A DNA stretch of 64,000 nucleotides from Metridium senile. Lineage: Eukaryota; Cnidaria; Anthozoa; Actiniaria; Metridiidae. The notes below the pieces were generated by a model. The model was not told the DNA's origin and did no database searches. It saw nothing but the letters and a program-made list of their open reading frames with translations. This document shows, one piece after another, positions 34,801 to 48,700 of the stretch; positions within the stretch are counted from its first letter, which is position 1, and each line of letters opens with the position of its first letter. The stretch lies in the NCBI GenBank assembly GCA_949775045.1, contig OX459099.1, forward strand, positions 21,098,144 through 21,162,143, given 5' to 3'. The translations under genes were made by a program, and so were the position numbers.

Positions 34801-35361
34801 AAGACGATATAGAAGTTTTAACTTAAAAGACCTTTTCTCGTTAATAATAATAATGCAAGATTTTTGTACATATTGCATGTTGCTTGTTGCATGTCGCTTA
34901 CCAAGCTTGCAATGTTATATGCATATCATGTATATATTATCGGCACAGGATAAATTGTGTTGGAAAAACCTGCAGACAAAGTTTGCATGGAAAAATTCCA
35001 AAAAAATTCCACACTTTCGCTGCTTGAATTCATATTATTCATAGTGCATTTCGGGCTTGGTATGCAACAAGCAACAAAACCTTCGCCAACCTTTTTAAAA
35101 TAGATGTATAGATTTGTAAAAATAAGGGTTTTGAGTTCGGAATTTTACGTTTGACACTTCATTCAATGCATGGGCGGCATTTCAGGGGCGTAGCGTGGTC
35201 ATTTTGACAAGTACGCATGGATATGAATTTTTGACTTTTGAATACAAAAATATATTATTTGCGTAATAGACGCTACGCCTTTGCTTTTTAACGAAGCCGT
35301 CATTTCACTACAAGTACAGATTGCTTTACAATTGTGTACATATTTTATTTCATCTTGAGAA
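34801..35361. other. Downstream of the ILEI gene, nothing recognised
   Basis: Probable 3' untranslated region followed by AT-rich sequence. No canonical AATAAA was found close to the stop codon. Confidence 0.4.
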
Positions 35362-35675
35362 AGAGAACACAGTAGAATTAAGGTGCATTAAAGAGTGATA
35401 CACTAAAGTGTGTTTCACGGGTTAGAGTTGTTCTCATTAACCCGTGAAACAAAGTGTATTAGTTCAAGTGTAATAGTCAAATAACAACCAGAGAACACAG
35501 TAGAATTAAGGTGCATTAAAGAGTGATACACTAAAGTGTGTTTCACGGGTTAGAGTTGTTCTCATTAACCCGTGAAACAAAGTCTATCAGTTGAAGTGTA
35601 ATAGTCAAATAACAACAAAAGAACACAATGGAATTAAGGTGCATTAAAGTGTAATACACTAAAAAGTGTTTCACA
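35362..35675 (+). repeat. Tandem repeat, 128-bp unit, about 2.4 copies with internal hairpin
   Basis: AGAGAACACAGTAGAATTAA recurs at 35362 and 35490, and a diverged form at 35618. Each full unit contains GTGTTTCACGGGTTA and its inverse TAACCCGTGAAACA about 15 bp apart, so every repeat can form a hairpin. Confidence 0.92.
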
Positions 35676-36052
35676 GTTTAATGAAAACCACTCTACCACT
35701 TTGTGTAGTATGACCACAGACTCATTTTCACATGGATACTTATTCAGCTATTCACCGGACATTGTTTATAGCTCAAATTGCATATTCTTTGCAGATAAGC
35801 CTGTGCGAATGGGCTTCCTGTGGTAGCAATAATAATCGTTTATTTAAAATATTTAAAACAAACAAAGGTGTTATATTTACACCACTTATAACTATGATAA
35901 GAAATAAATAATTATATAATGCAATACGCGGAAATCGATCAGATAAGTTCGAAATAACACTCATGAATTATATATTAAGACTATTTTTTTCCCTCTAGAT
36001 TCCGTAAAAATTACCTTATATTACAACACGTGGATGTCTGTTTAACAGCTCA

Positions 36053-36095
36053 ACTTCCTCGGAATTCGGAGGGAAAAGTAGGGACCGCTCGCCGT
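36053..36095. repeat. Fragment of the GGAGGGAAAAG..AGGGAC repeat
   Basis: CTCGGAATTCGGAGGGAAAA followed by GTAGGGACCGCTCGC resembles one arm of the hairpin element at 41657-41752. Confidence 0.5.
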
Positions 36096-36454
36096 CAGAT
36101 ATCTATTATATAATGTACGTTTTATACTGTTATTATAAATTATGTTTATTTGTTTCTTTCTACAGTTTCTATTAAAACAATTGCACAATTTAATGCATTA
36201 AAATAACACGAAAAAAGTAATACTTACCAACAGGGAAGAATTTATTAAAAATTGAATACACACAACAAAAAAGATGATTTGTCTTTTCTCTCCCTTCGGT
36301 CGCCATAGCCTCCCCCACAAAGCCACCTATCCTCGCCTTATCCTCGCCTCAGTCCCTGTAGTTTTTACCACATGATATGACTTATGAACAAGTCTAGTGA
36401 GAGCTAGTTAGGTAGAAATTAACCGGTCCCTAGACTATGAAATGAAATGGCTGA

Positions 36455-38607
<2,153 letters not shown>

Positions 38608-38964
38608 TGTGTGTTTAGAAGTCATGTCGAATAATCCCAGGTAGACAATATTTAACAATTAATCACCAAAGTAAAGGTAAATATTGCAAAATATCAACCA
38701 AGACAAAGTAGAGGTTATTATGCACAGAGCCTGAGGTGAATAATTGTTTTAGTATAAATACAAATATGATTATTTCATAAAATAAAAACAACCAGCCTTT
38801 TTTTCTAAAAGCCTACAAAATACTGTAGGTGCTTATTGAAAAATAGTCTGAAGCTCAATCAGCAACCAATCAGCATGCTCGATTTTCTATATAATCACCA
38901 ATGTATTTATACTAAATGTAAATAAAACTAAATGCCATGCTTGATTGATCAATTAAGCTAGAAC

Positions 38965-39145
38965 AATAGACCACTTTACCTCTGCATGGAAACTGCCCAT
39001 TGCAGACCATGTGGCATTCACTTGAGAATTGTTTTTTTTATGATGAACATGAACTATAACATTTACATGGGAAGAATCAACTCCCAAGGGTAGCATCACG
39101 TGATCTGAAATGGGACAACAAACAAAGAAGGTAAAGAGGTCTATT
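38965..39145. mobile_element. MITE family C, copy 1
   Basis: Inverted ends AATAGACCACTTTACCTCTG and AAGGTAAAGAGGTCTATT. Interior blocks CTTGAGAATTGTT and CCCAAGGGTAGCATCACGTG are shared with 49463-49642 and 62938-63116. It may be flanked by TA. Confidence 0.85.
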
Positions 39146-39412
39146 TGCAATGTTCTTATGTACCAGTTAACACATACAGAATGTTATAATATGTAAACTA
39201 TTAGCTGCTTTTATATTACAAAGCAATATATTCTGAAATGCTATAACAGAACCAAATACAGCTCCAGTTTCAAGCTCTTTGTTGATCAGGATTAGGCAAA
39301 GAGATAACAGCTGTTTCTAGTGTTAAATTTGATGTTTGCATAAACAAATAGATAAATAAAATAGATCACTTTTTTTAACATTTCAAATCAATCTCAAATC
39401 TGACTTCTAGTC

Positions 39413-39590
39413 AGACACAAGTGTCCTACTAATTGGGGAGACTTAAATCCACACTCACTACGTCTACATTAAATATTTTAGCACACAACTCAAAAATGAA
39501 CATGTGAGCAGAGTTGTGTGCCCAAATATTTAACGTAAAGGTAGTGGGATGAGTCTCCCCAATTATTAGGGCACTTGTGTCTGCATGGTG
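39413..39590. mobile_element. Inverted dimer of a SINE 3' region
   Basis: The left half (AATTGGGGAGACTTA .. TTTTAGCACACAACTC) and right half (GAGTTGTGTGCCCAAATATT .. TGAGTCTCCCCAATTATTA) are inverse copies. Each resembles the tail of the SINEs at 54637-54895 and 56296-56582 (AATCGGGGAGACTC, TTTTGCACACAACTC). The tRNA-like head is absent. Confidence 0.7.
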
Positions 39591-41009
39591 AATACAATGT
39601 AGACTATGCAACAGAGAACTTAAAACTGGAATATTCTGCTATTCCTTAAAGAATGTTGAGTCAAATGTTATTGTTGGATGATTGCATCTGGAATGCAATC
39701 TTTGTTGCCATTTATAATAATACTTTGCTATCAAAGTGTGCTGCTTGTCGTTTAATGTCTTGTACTTTAGTTAGTTGTACAGTATAAGAGAGTTATTTAG
39801 AACAGTTAAATTATTATTATTAGTTAATATAGAACAAATAGTTACTAAAATAACATGCTACATCTAATTAGCCATTTTAAAACAAGCAGGAGACCGGGGG
39901 CAAGTTATTTTATTTTAATTCAATTAGCCCCAAACCCTTATAATCACACAGACCATGTCAATGTAAATACATTCTGCATTTTCATTGTGATCTATAATAA
40001 GCATTATCAATTTATAGCTTTTGAACTTTACAAAGAATGTATGACACCATTTTTGGGTACTTTTTATAGGTCTTAACTTTGGTTCTTTTGAGAGAATTAC
40101 CAGACATTTTGTAAGTTGGTTTTCCAAATGATAATTTTTTTTTCAAGTTGGATTAAAATTTTAAAAAACTAGCCCCTGTTCCTTGCTATTTTCTAAAGTG
40201 TTGTGTTGCAAATTTAATTGTTTGCTGTGCTAATTCATTAAACTTTCTGACAACACAAAGACAGAATTGGTATTATCTTTGGCCATATTCTCTGTTTCTT
40301 TAATGTTACACTAATTATATGCCTAGTTCAACCTATAGCTCAAGTTAAAAGTAAATATCGAATTGTGATTGCATGCCCTAAAGGAATTGTGGGTACATAT
40401 ACATATAGGAGTGCCCTAAGCACAGTTTTATGAATAGTAAGCTCATCTTCACTAGTTACTGACATTGTACAGTAAATTCGTTTCTGCAAAAAATAAGGGA
40501 AAAATAATCAATATAAATAGCACTTTCCACAGATGACGTTACGATGATGCATTATGGGATTGAAATGCGGACAAGCAAAGCCCAAAATACACTAATATGC
40601 TGTAACAATGTTTTTTTGTCTTGTTGTTTCTAATTCATGAAAAAACTATGGTTTTTCGACTGATATTGATCTTCTTTTCCTTGTAATCAAAGCCTTTTTC
40701 ACAAAGTTTGTCCGCATTTCTATCCCACAAGGCTTTGAAATATCTATTTTTAGTAACTGTGAAAAATGCTATTACCCACAATTACCTTTGGTCATGCAAT
40801 TTACCATGTTCTTAACAAGCCAAGATTGTGTTTGAGTTGAGATCCCAAGCATGTATGGCTTCAGTCTCTCCCTACAACAATCCAGACATGCTTTACGATT
40901 GAAACTCAAACCCAGGCCCTCTGGCTCATTATAAAAATTGACAAGATAATCTTCAGTGGACGTTGCTAAAGATGTTCCCATTGCATGCTGTTATAGTTAA
41001 TATATCAAA

Positions 41010-41211
41010 TACAATACAGTAATAGCCTGCATATAAGAACCTGAATTTTTCAATTTAGCCTAAATAGGTTCTTATAAGGTTCTTATATATATGGTACTTA
41101 AACCTTAATAGGTTCTTATGTAGATGGGAGGGGGCCTAAAATGAAAATTTTAGCCTAACAGGTTCTTAAAACCCAGGTTCTTATATGCGGGCTATTACGT
41201 ACTGTATTGTA
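41010..41211. mobile_element. MITE with TACAATACAGTAATAGCC ends
   Basis: Inverted ends TACAATACAGTAATAGCCTG and GGGCTATTACGTACTGTATT, extended by CATATAAGAACCTG/CAGGTTCTTATATG. The motif GGTTCTTAT repeats through the interior. Confidence 0.85.
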
Positions 41212-41656
41212 TACAATCAATTGTAGAATCATTGCTCATGGTTCTAAATCATAGAATATGAACACCAAGACCGCTAAGATACCTGGGAATGTAATTTCAC
41301 AATAATAACCATCATGCCTTCTGTTTTTGGGGGAAGCTATTGTAATTCAAATCAAACAAATTATAGTATGTTATCTGAAAATAGAGAATTTGTAATACAT
41401 ATCCAGAATATGCGTAGAGTTACAAAACTTTACCACTTACTCATAAATCCTTGCAGTCTTAACTTCTCTGTTCTATGATTTTCAACCCGACAATGATTCT
41501 ACAATTGGGTGTATCCAAATTTAAAACAATCTTTGATATCCTGACCAGTGATTTATAATAAATAGATTTCTATCTAATTATGTGATGTTGCATTTTTTTT
41601 TCAGGGGTGGATCTAGAGGGTGTCCCTAGCTCTGCAATTTCCCCAATTTTATTTGA

Positions 41657-41752
41657 ACTAGACTGCGAGCAGTCCCTACTTTTAATTGCTCATTTTTCTC
41701 TCATTTTCCTCGGAATCTGGAGGGAAAAGAAGGGACTGTTCGCAGTCTAATT
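41657..41752. mobile_element. Hairpin element with AGACTGCGAGCAGTCCCTAC ends
   Basis: The left end ACTAGACTGCGAGCAGTCCC pairs with the right end AGGGACTGTTCGCAGTCT. A related fragment is at 36053. Confidence 0.75.
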
Positions 41753-42289
41753 TGAATCGACACTCCATAACACCTTAAGAGCCCTTCATTTGCAATTGGG
41801 ACACCCCCTGACAAATTTCTGGAGCTACCCCTGATTTGATATTTTTGTGGTGGTTTGTGCTATTATTCTTGTAATTTGTTTATATAATTTCTGTACGATT
41901 TATTCCTGTTTCCTGGGGCAAATTTACTGACTGAATACAAGGTTTTGTCTCTGCAAAGTTTTTCGGCCCTCCCTCCGGGCTCCCCTTTCTTTAAAAATAA
42001 AAATAATAATAATGTGGTGCTAAGGCATTACAAAAGTCTCAATGCCTTTACATTGAAATATATAAACTAAAAAAAAATTGTAAAGTCTTTGATTCCTGTA
42101 TCCGTCCCTGGTTTCATAATCGGGGAGTTCTACATTGATAAATAGTGTAGATGGATCATACCCATCCGATGATTTGGCTTGTCTGTCTATGTACTCCTGG
42201 GTGCTTTCATTTGCTTCTTTGCCCGCTAACATACAGGCCAACATGATAATAATTTAATATTTATTATGCGCAAAGTCCATGTTAACTGA

Positions 42290-42440
42290 TCAAATGCGCT
42301 TGATTTTATCATCATAATCATCAACATTATCATCACCACTGACGACTAACACCACTATCAACACAACTATCACCACCACTGGCACTATTAACATTACCAT
42401 CATCATTATCATCATTACTGTGATCATATTTATAAATATC
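42290..42440. repeat. ATC/ACC-rich degenerate microsatellite
   Basis: Imperfect CATCATCA / CACCACTA repeats. Non-coding. Confidence 0.75.
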
Positions 42441-42680
42441 ATCATAAAATTATTTTTGTGTTTCTTGCATATATAGTCATAAAGTGGGAGATAATTATAA
42501 TGGTATGGTTTGTCATCGAAACTTAAAAAAAAAGAATTTTTAAGCTTTTCGTCATATTTTTTTACTTTGTCTTTTTCTCTCTCTGGCTACTCTATTTCAT
42601 TTCATATTATACGATTTCTTTCGTTCAATTTTATTTTGTGCATCCACGAGTTTTCCGAATGAATCCCGAACGATTTACGA

Positions 42681-42787
42681 AGGTAAGTGTCACGCATGCG
42701 CAGTTTCTGACATTTCGAAAACATGGCGGCAAAAGTCAAGAAGATTCAATGATGTTGTTATGTTTTGTGTACTAAAACAGCCCCACC
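42681..42787 (+). promoter_or_regulatory. Probable WDR90 promoter/5' leader
   Basis: CACGCATGCGCAG (42691-42703) matches the NRF1 core, and AACATGGCGGC (42720-42730) is one base from the YY1 consensus. Both are common at TATA-less animal promoters. The start codon at 42788 has a strong CCACC context. The ATG at 42722 opens only a short frame ending TGA. Confidence 0.5.
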
Positions 42788-45700
42788 ATGTCGTCAAAAT
42801 GTGAGTGTTATCACTAAAAACACGGACAGTAAACTGTATTTAAGCTATTTTTTACAAATAATTACTTTGAATTTGTTAAATTAAAGTTTTACTTTGGTAT
42901 TTTGTGACAACAAGTTAAAATATCCCGCGGTAAAATATCCTAGTTGGTAAGCTGGTTGTCAATCCACCTAATTATTTAACTCTTGTCCTCGTTAACTTTC
43001 CTTGCACGGAGAAATACAAAAGACCGTTCAATAATAGCCTTGCCTTAGACGTTAGGCGTGTGAAAGTTTCACACGGTAAACCTTGTCAATGTACATGTAA
43101 ATTTCAAGATACATCCATTTTATTCCATATATCGAAATTAAAAATATTGTGCGTTTCAATTATTTTTCTTATATTTTTAAAGAACTTTAAATTATTCTCC
43201 GCCAATGTGATCTAATTGTGTTGGCCATAAATTGCCGTAGTCTAATTTTATAAACTTCATGAATTTCGTTGATTATTAATTAGATAGACATATCATATAT
43301 ATATTATGAACATTGTAGTTTTTTGTTATTTTTGGACATAATGTTATTCTTGCTTTGCAACCATTCCCGGGAGAGCGAATTAAACAAAAGTACCACGAGT
43401 CACGGTGATGGTTTTCTTTTGTCAAGACCACCAGCATGGCTGCCGTTTCTTTTGTTCAATTTACTCTCCTGGGAATGGTTGCAATTAACCTATTGTGTTG
43501 TTTGTCCTATATAAATCTTGTCTGTTGTGATGTTTTAGTGTGGCAACATCCATATGTGAACATCTTGAAGCATTTCGGTGTTGGTGAATGGAAAAAATGC
43601 ACAAAAGAGGGAGATGTCAGCGCTTTGATGGTAAGACAATGATATAAACAAATACCAAAAAGTTATGAAAAGTGTCATTGAATTTTAAAACTTAAAAAAA
43701 CATAATTATACTTATACACTCTATATATCGATAGGTAATATAATGAAATTTGTAACACCATAAAAAATGTTGACTTAACTTTACTGACATTTCGAGCTTT
43801 AGCCCTTCGTCGGAGTAAGTATATATCTATATCTATACTCTGGTTTATATACAACAGCCAAAGTGTAATTCAAGAATTGTTTTCACAGGACAAAAATGTC
43901 AAGGGTACGATATACAGGATAAGTGGTTCAATACCGGCCGGCAACTACATCCAGTTTCCTCGCACTACTTCACAGACCCTCGGCCTAACTGGACGGTTCC
44001 TGTATCTCACATTCAAGCCAATACCAACTAAGTATTTTGTTGTACACATTGACGTGGCCACTCACGATGGCACTGCTGTAAGAATATCATTTTCTAACCT
44101 GTTTAAAGAATTCAAGTCCACGTCAACATGGCTACAGTTTCCTTTCGTCTCTAACCCATCGCCTACTTCAGTTGAAGCAAAAACAACTTCCGATATACAT
44201 GTTGAAAGTAAGTGGTCTTCCTCTAAACATGGACACAGTTCCCTGTGCCATCTTAAAAGGTACAACCAGGCATTTGCATCAAACAAAACAAACATTGAGT
44301 TTGCAATGATACATTTAGAGACCTTTTAACATCTTGCTGGACAATTATTCACGTGTCTCTATCATCGCAAGCACAACGTTTGTCTTACTTCGATGCAAAG
44401 GGCTGACTACCTTTCAAGATGGCACAGGGAACTGTCAGGGGACTGTTAATCAATAATTATAGTAATTTAATTCCAATTTTTTGATTTGCAATCACAGAAC
44501 TGGTTGGAGTAGCACCACAGACAAGTCGCTGGACTCTTCTAGTTCTTGATTTCCATTATATCCTATCTGCTTATCTCAATCTCTCGTTTGCCTATGTAAA
44601 GAATGTGCGGTTATGTGCCAACATGTTTCTAAGAGGTCTCTTTACTAGCGATGTAGACTATCAGCCTGGATTGAGCTCATCTGAGGCCCGCAAACTTGGT
44701 CTTTTAGCTGAAGGTACATTTTCATACATGATGTCAAGTTCCTATCTTTTGTCCTATTTCTTCCCTAATTTTTTCCTATTTTTCTCCTATTATTTTTTGG
44801 ACATAATTCTTATTTTTTGGACAAAAAATTTCCTGTTTTTGAGTCTCCTTTATCACCTGACATCCTGTACATATATATTACATTGAATTAGTCAATCCAT
44901 TCATCCGCCAATTTGTCAATTAATCAACCATATATCTAACATACCAATATATCATACAACAATCCAACCAACCAACCAATAAATTAATTAATGAATAAAC
45001 ATGTCCACAACACAACTAATATTACTCAACTGAACAAAAATGAACAAAACTTAATCAGTAATGATAGGCACTTGTAATATTATTATTATCATCATCATCC
45101 TCTTCATTATCATTGTAATCATCATCATAGTCATCATCACCATTATCTTCATTATCATGATTGTAATCATCACAATATGTCACCCTCTTTAAATAAAGAG
45201 TTTATTATTATCATCATCATCATCATCATCATTATTATTATTGTGATCATCATCATTATCACCATCATCCCAACCATCATCATTGTCTTTATTGTACTTT
45301 CTAGGTGTCATTCCTCTCCCAAAAGAGTTGTCCTTTCCACCACCTAAAGGATCTGACTGGCAAACCGTCTATGATTATGTACGCTTCCCTCCTGACAAAA
45401 CCAATACACGTCTAGGCATCATTACAAGTGTTACAGAGCAGAAAATCAAATCTCATGAAACCAGGAATAAATCAGATAGAAAACATGACAGAGATTCTAA
45501 AAGTGTGCATGTGAAATCCAAGATCAATGTAAGTAAGAGTGAGAGTCAACGTCAGAAGAGAAAATGTCAATAGGGTTATCTGATTTAGTGACTTTGGAAC
45601 TAATAGTACCAGATACTAATTAGCATACTTAGTTACATAATGTATGTTTACCGTTATTCGAATTTCTAGGAGTTGCATGTGTTCAAAATATTACATTTTC

Positions 45701-48700
45701 AGAGTAAGAATAAAAAATAAGAACAATAATGCAGAAATAATGACAAATGAACACTGGTACTATCATATGGCACTATTAGTGCCAAATCTGCCTATGTGCC
45801 GGTAAATCGGAAAAAACTAATATTTCTTATCATCACCTAAATTTCAACTATGTTTAAGAATTGAATTGCTCAAGATCATTTATTATACAACATTGTTACA
45901 GTGTGTTATAGGAAGTTCAAACACTGGTAAAATCGTGTCACAAGCACATTAAAAAGTGTGAAGACTGGCTTTAATTTCCCGCACAAACCTCAGGGAACCC
46001 ATTATTCAGTTCTGCCCAATCATGCCATAGTAATTCGTGAATTTGCAATACACGTTTGAGCAAAAAATTATCAGACAAATTGTGAAAAAATTACAAATTG
46101 TTATTTTTATAGTCCCACCATCTTTGCGGTCCTTGCATATGTCGATGTTTTCAACACTGTATGCTTGTATATAATAAACAGATTAATACATGGTCAATTA
46201 TATTTATCATCATGGTTACAATGTCTGTATGTTTTCTCTAAACTTCTAATAAAACATAGGGTCATCACAAGGAATCAGAGTTTGTTAAAGAACAGCGAGA
46301 GACAATCCATATAACAGAGCCAGTGTCTGATAGACATGTTTACGCACCTATTAGTAGACCAAGCATACGTCAGAAAGTCCCTTCACAAATCAAGGTAAAC
46401 ATTAATTAGCAATTACACAACACAAAGTGGTATAGACACACATTCAAGAGAAAACTTAACAAACGTTTAACAAGTGTAAGCGACTCTTGCTTGTTATATA
46501 CACTTATTTCAAAAATCGTTGTCACAGCTAAAGCTACAGTCCACACTCTGAACCTTGCAAAGGGTATTTCTTCTTTAATTATTTGTTATATTCATAGCAT
46601 ATTTTGGTTGGACGTGTTTGTGTTATTCTTATATGACCATAACACTGTTACCTGTAGTGGTAGATGATGAAACACTGATATTTAATCTTTAAAAACGTGT
46701 TATAAATCACAAATTATGTTCACAATACCGGCATCCTTTGCAGGCTTCAGAGTGTGGACTGTAGCTTTGGCTGCGACAACGATTTTTTAAATAGATGTAT
46801 CAGTTATCTATGTCAGTCATCATGTTTGTGCATGCTCCTGATGCCTTTTGATAAATGACTATTTTTGTTTCTTGTATTTGATTTCAACTCTTTGATTGAA
46901 GTCCTTTTCAGGTCAACCTCCTACAGTTAAAGAAAAACATTCAAAGGTGAAACTAATAAAACTAAAACTAAAAGGTTGTTACTAATTTTATGCAGCTTTA
47001 GTAATAAACTGGGCAAATATAGGGGTTTTTTGATAATTTTTACCAACCAGGAAGAGGGGGGGGGGGTTGCATAATATTTGGAAAGACAACATAAGATTTT
47101 GCTGACCCGCCCCCCCTCCTCATACACTAGTAAATGAAAGCCCCCTTACTGTGCTTGGGTTTGTGTGACTTGATGCATACTAGATGGATTTTCTTTCATT
47201 CTTTAGAGTCTCAAACCTGACCCCATCCTGTCACTGAAGAAGATTGTTGGATTTGGTGGAGGTACATACAGAGATGTAAGTAATAACAGGGTTCGTGCTA
47301 CTCCTTAAACTCCTTGAAAACTCCTTAGATTTTGTTTACTGACATCAGCACGAACCCTGTAATAAACATGCACTAAATTGATGTGGGCCATTAGTTCCAT
47401 GACGTTATTTTAAGCTACCAATACCAGAATGCTTTGTGAATTGTCTTTCTTATTCATAATTTTATTCCCTCTTGAGAATACTAGAACAATCGACACTAAT
47501 TATCTAACACAAGAAAGTAGGCAAAGCATTCTGGTACTGGTAGTATAATATAATAATGATGATATAAAGCAAATAGTTTCACATGTATTCATTATTAATA
47601 ATCATTATTTACATGACTGTATCCATGCTCATTTATTCATTCATTCATTCATTAATCCATTCCAGTTTGATGAGGTCTTATTTGCAGGTTTGGAAAATTT
47701 GAGATAAAGGTTATGTCCGATTTAATAGAGAGATATTCCTGTTTTGTTACGGGTCTGGGGCCGGTTGTACAAAGGGTGAATAGCGCTATCCACCCAATAA
47801 ATCGTTATCTGGCAGATAAAATCTATAAAAGACCTATGCAGTGGATCTGCGGATAACTTTATGCACCCTTCGTACAACCGGCCCCTGGTATAGAGGGTCC
47901 CACTGTAACTAATATAATTGCATTAGGTCTTTGCTAGATTCATGCTAAAAACTGTAGTAAGTTATTAAATTCCATGTTGTTTATCAGGGTTTGTGGAATG
48001 TCAATGGTACTCATATCATATACCCCAGTCACGCTATCATTGTATCCATGGAGATAACTACTGGTAAACAAGACTTCTTGATCGGCCATACTGACAAGGT
48101 AACAATCCTGCAAACTATTCATGAAACCTGTGACTTGTACTCTTGAAATTCATGAGTAACATTCAAGTGAAATGATCCTTTTCCCAGTTCCGTTCAGTGA
48201 CCACAAATGATAGTTCCAAGTCGAGGTTCCCGTTGCTGCGCATGATAAATTATAGTTTTGCTGTGTGTGGTAACTCCAATTTCAACTTGGAACTATTATT
48301 TGTGGTCACTAAACTGAACTGTGAAATTGTCTATTGAGTACTAATTATATTGTTTTCAGAACACACATGACTAAATTGTAGTGAGTTGAAATGTTTATTG
48401 TTAACTTGTCTATGAAAACTGGAGTGATTGATACTTGTGGTCAGCATTGTACATCATAACACAGTTGTAATCTTGGCATTGTTACCATGGTTATGGGCTA
48501 GCAGTACCAAAGCTTGAAAATTAGGTTGTAAATTGTTTTTTTTTTAATTATAATCAAAACAACATACAAGCATCTTAAACTTAAACATAACTAAACAAAA
48601 CAAAAATAAATGATTTATGATCATTGATTAACTGCTGACCAGTGTATATTACAGTCAGCTGATTTTTACTATAATCATCCAGGTAACAGCACTAGCATTT

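Larger units (their letters stand above)
38608..42680. other. Intergenic region containing MITEs
   Basis: No convincing gene. Reverse-strand frames at 40772-40981 and 42020-42244 look mildly gene-like but lack homology and consistent splice sites. The recognised contents are listed separately: family C (38965-39145), the SINE-tail palindrome (39413-39590), and the MITEs at 41010-41211 and 41657-41752. Confidence 0.5.

Noticed and set aside
40772..42244. Reverse-strand frames of 69 and 74 residues as possible exons of a gene divergent from WDR90
   Set aside because: Sequence looks mildly coding, and an acceptor-like CAG precedes the 40981 end. But no family is recognised and no consistent donor joins the two frames. 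RNA-seq would decide.
43436..43642. Alternative WDR90 start inside a hydrophobic frame upstream of exon 2
   Set aside because: The frame reads through intron sequence before a good acceptor at 43538. The short exon 1 at 42788 with a strong start context joins in phase and gives the family's typical N-terminus.
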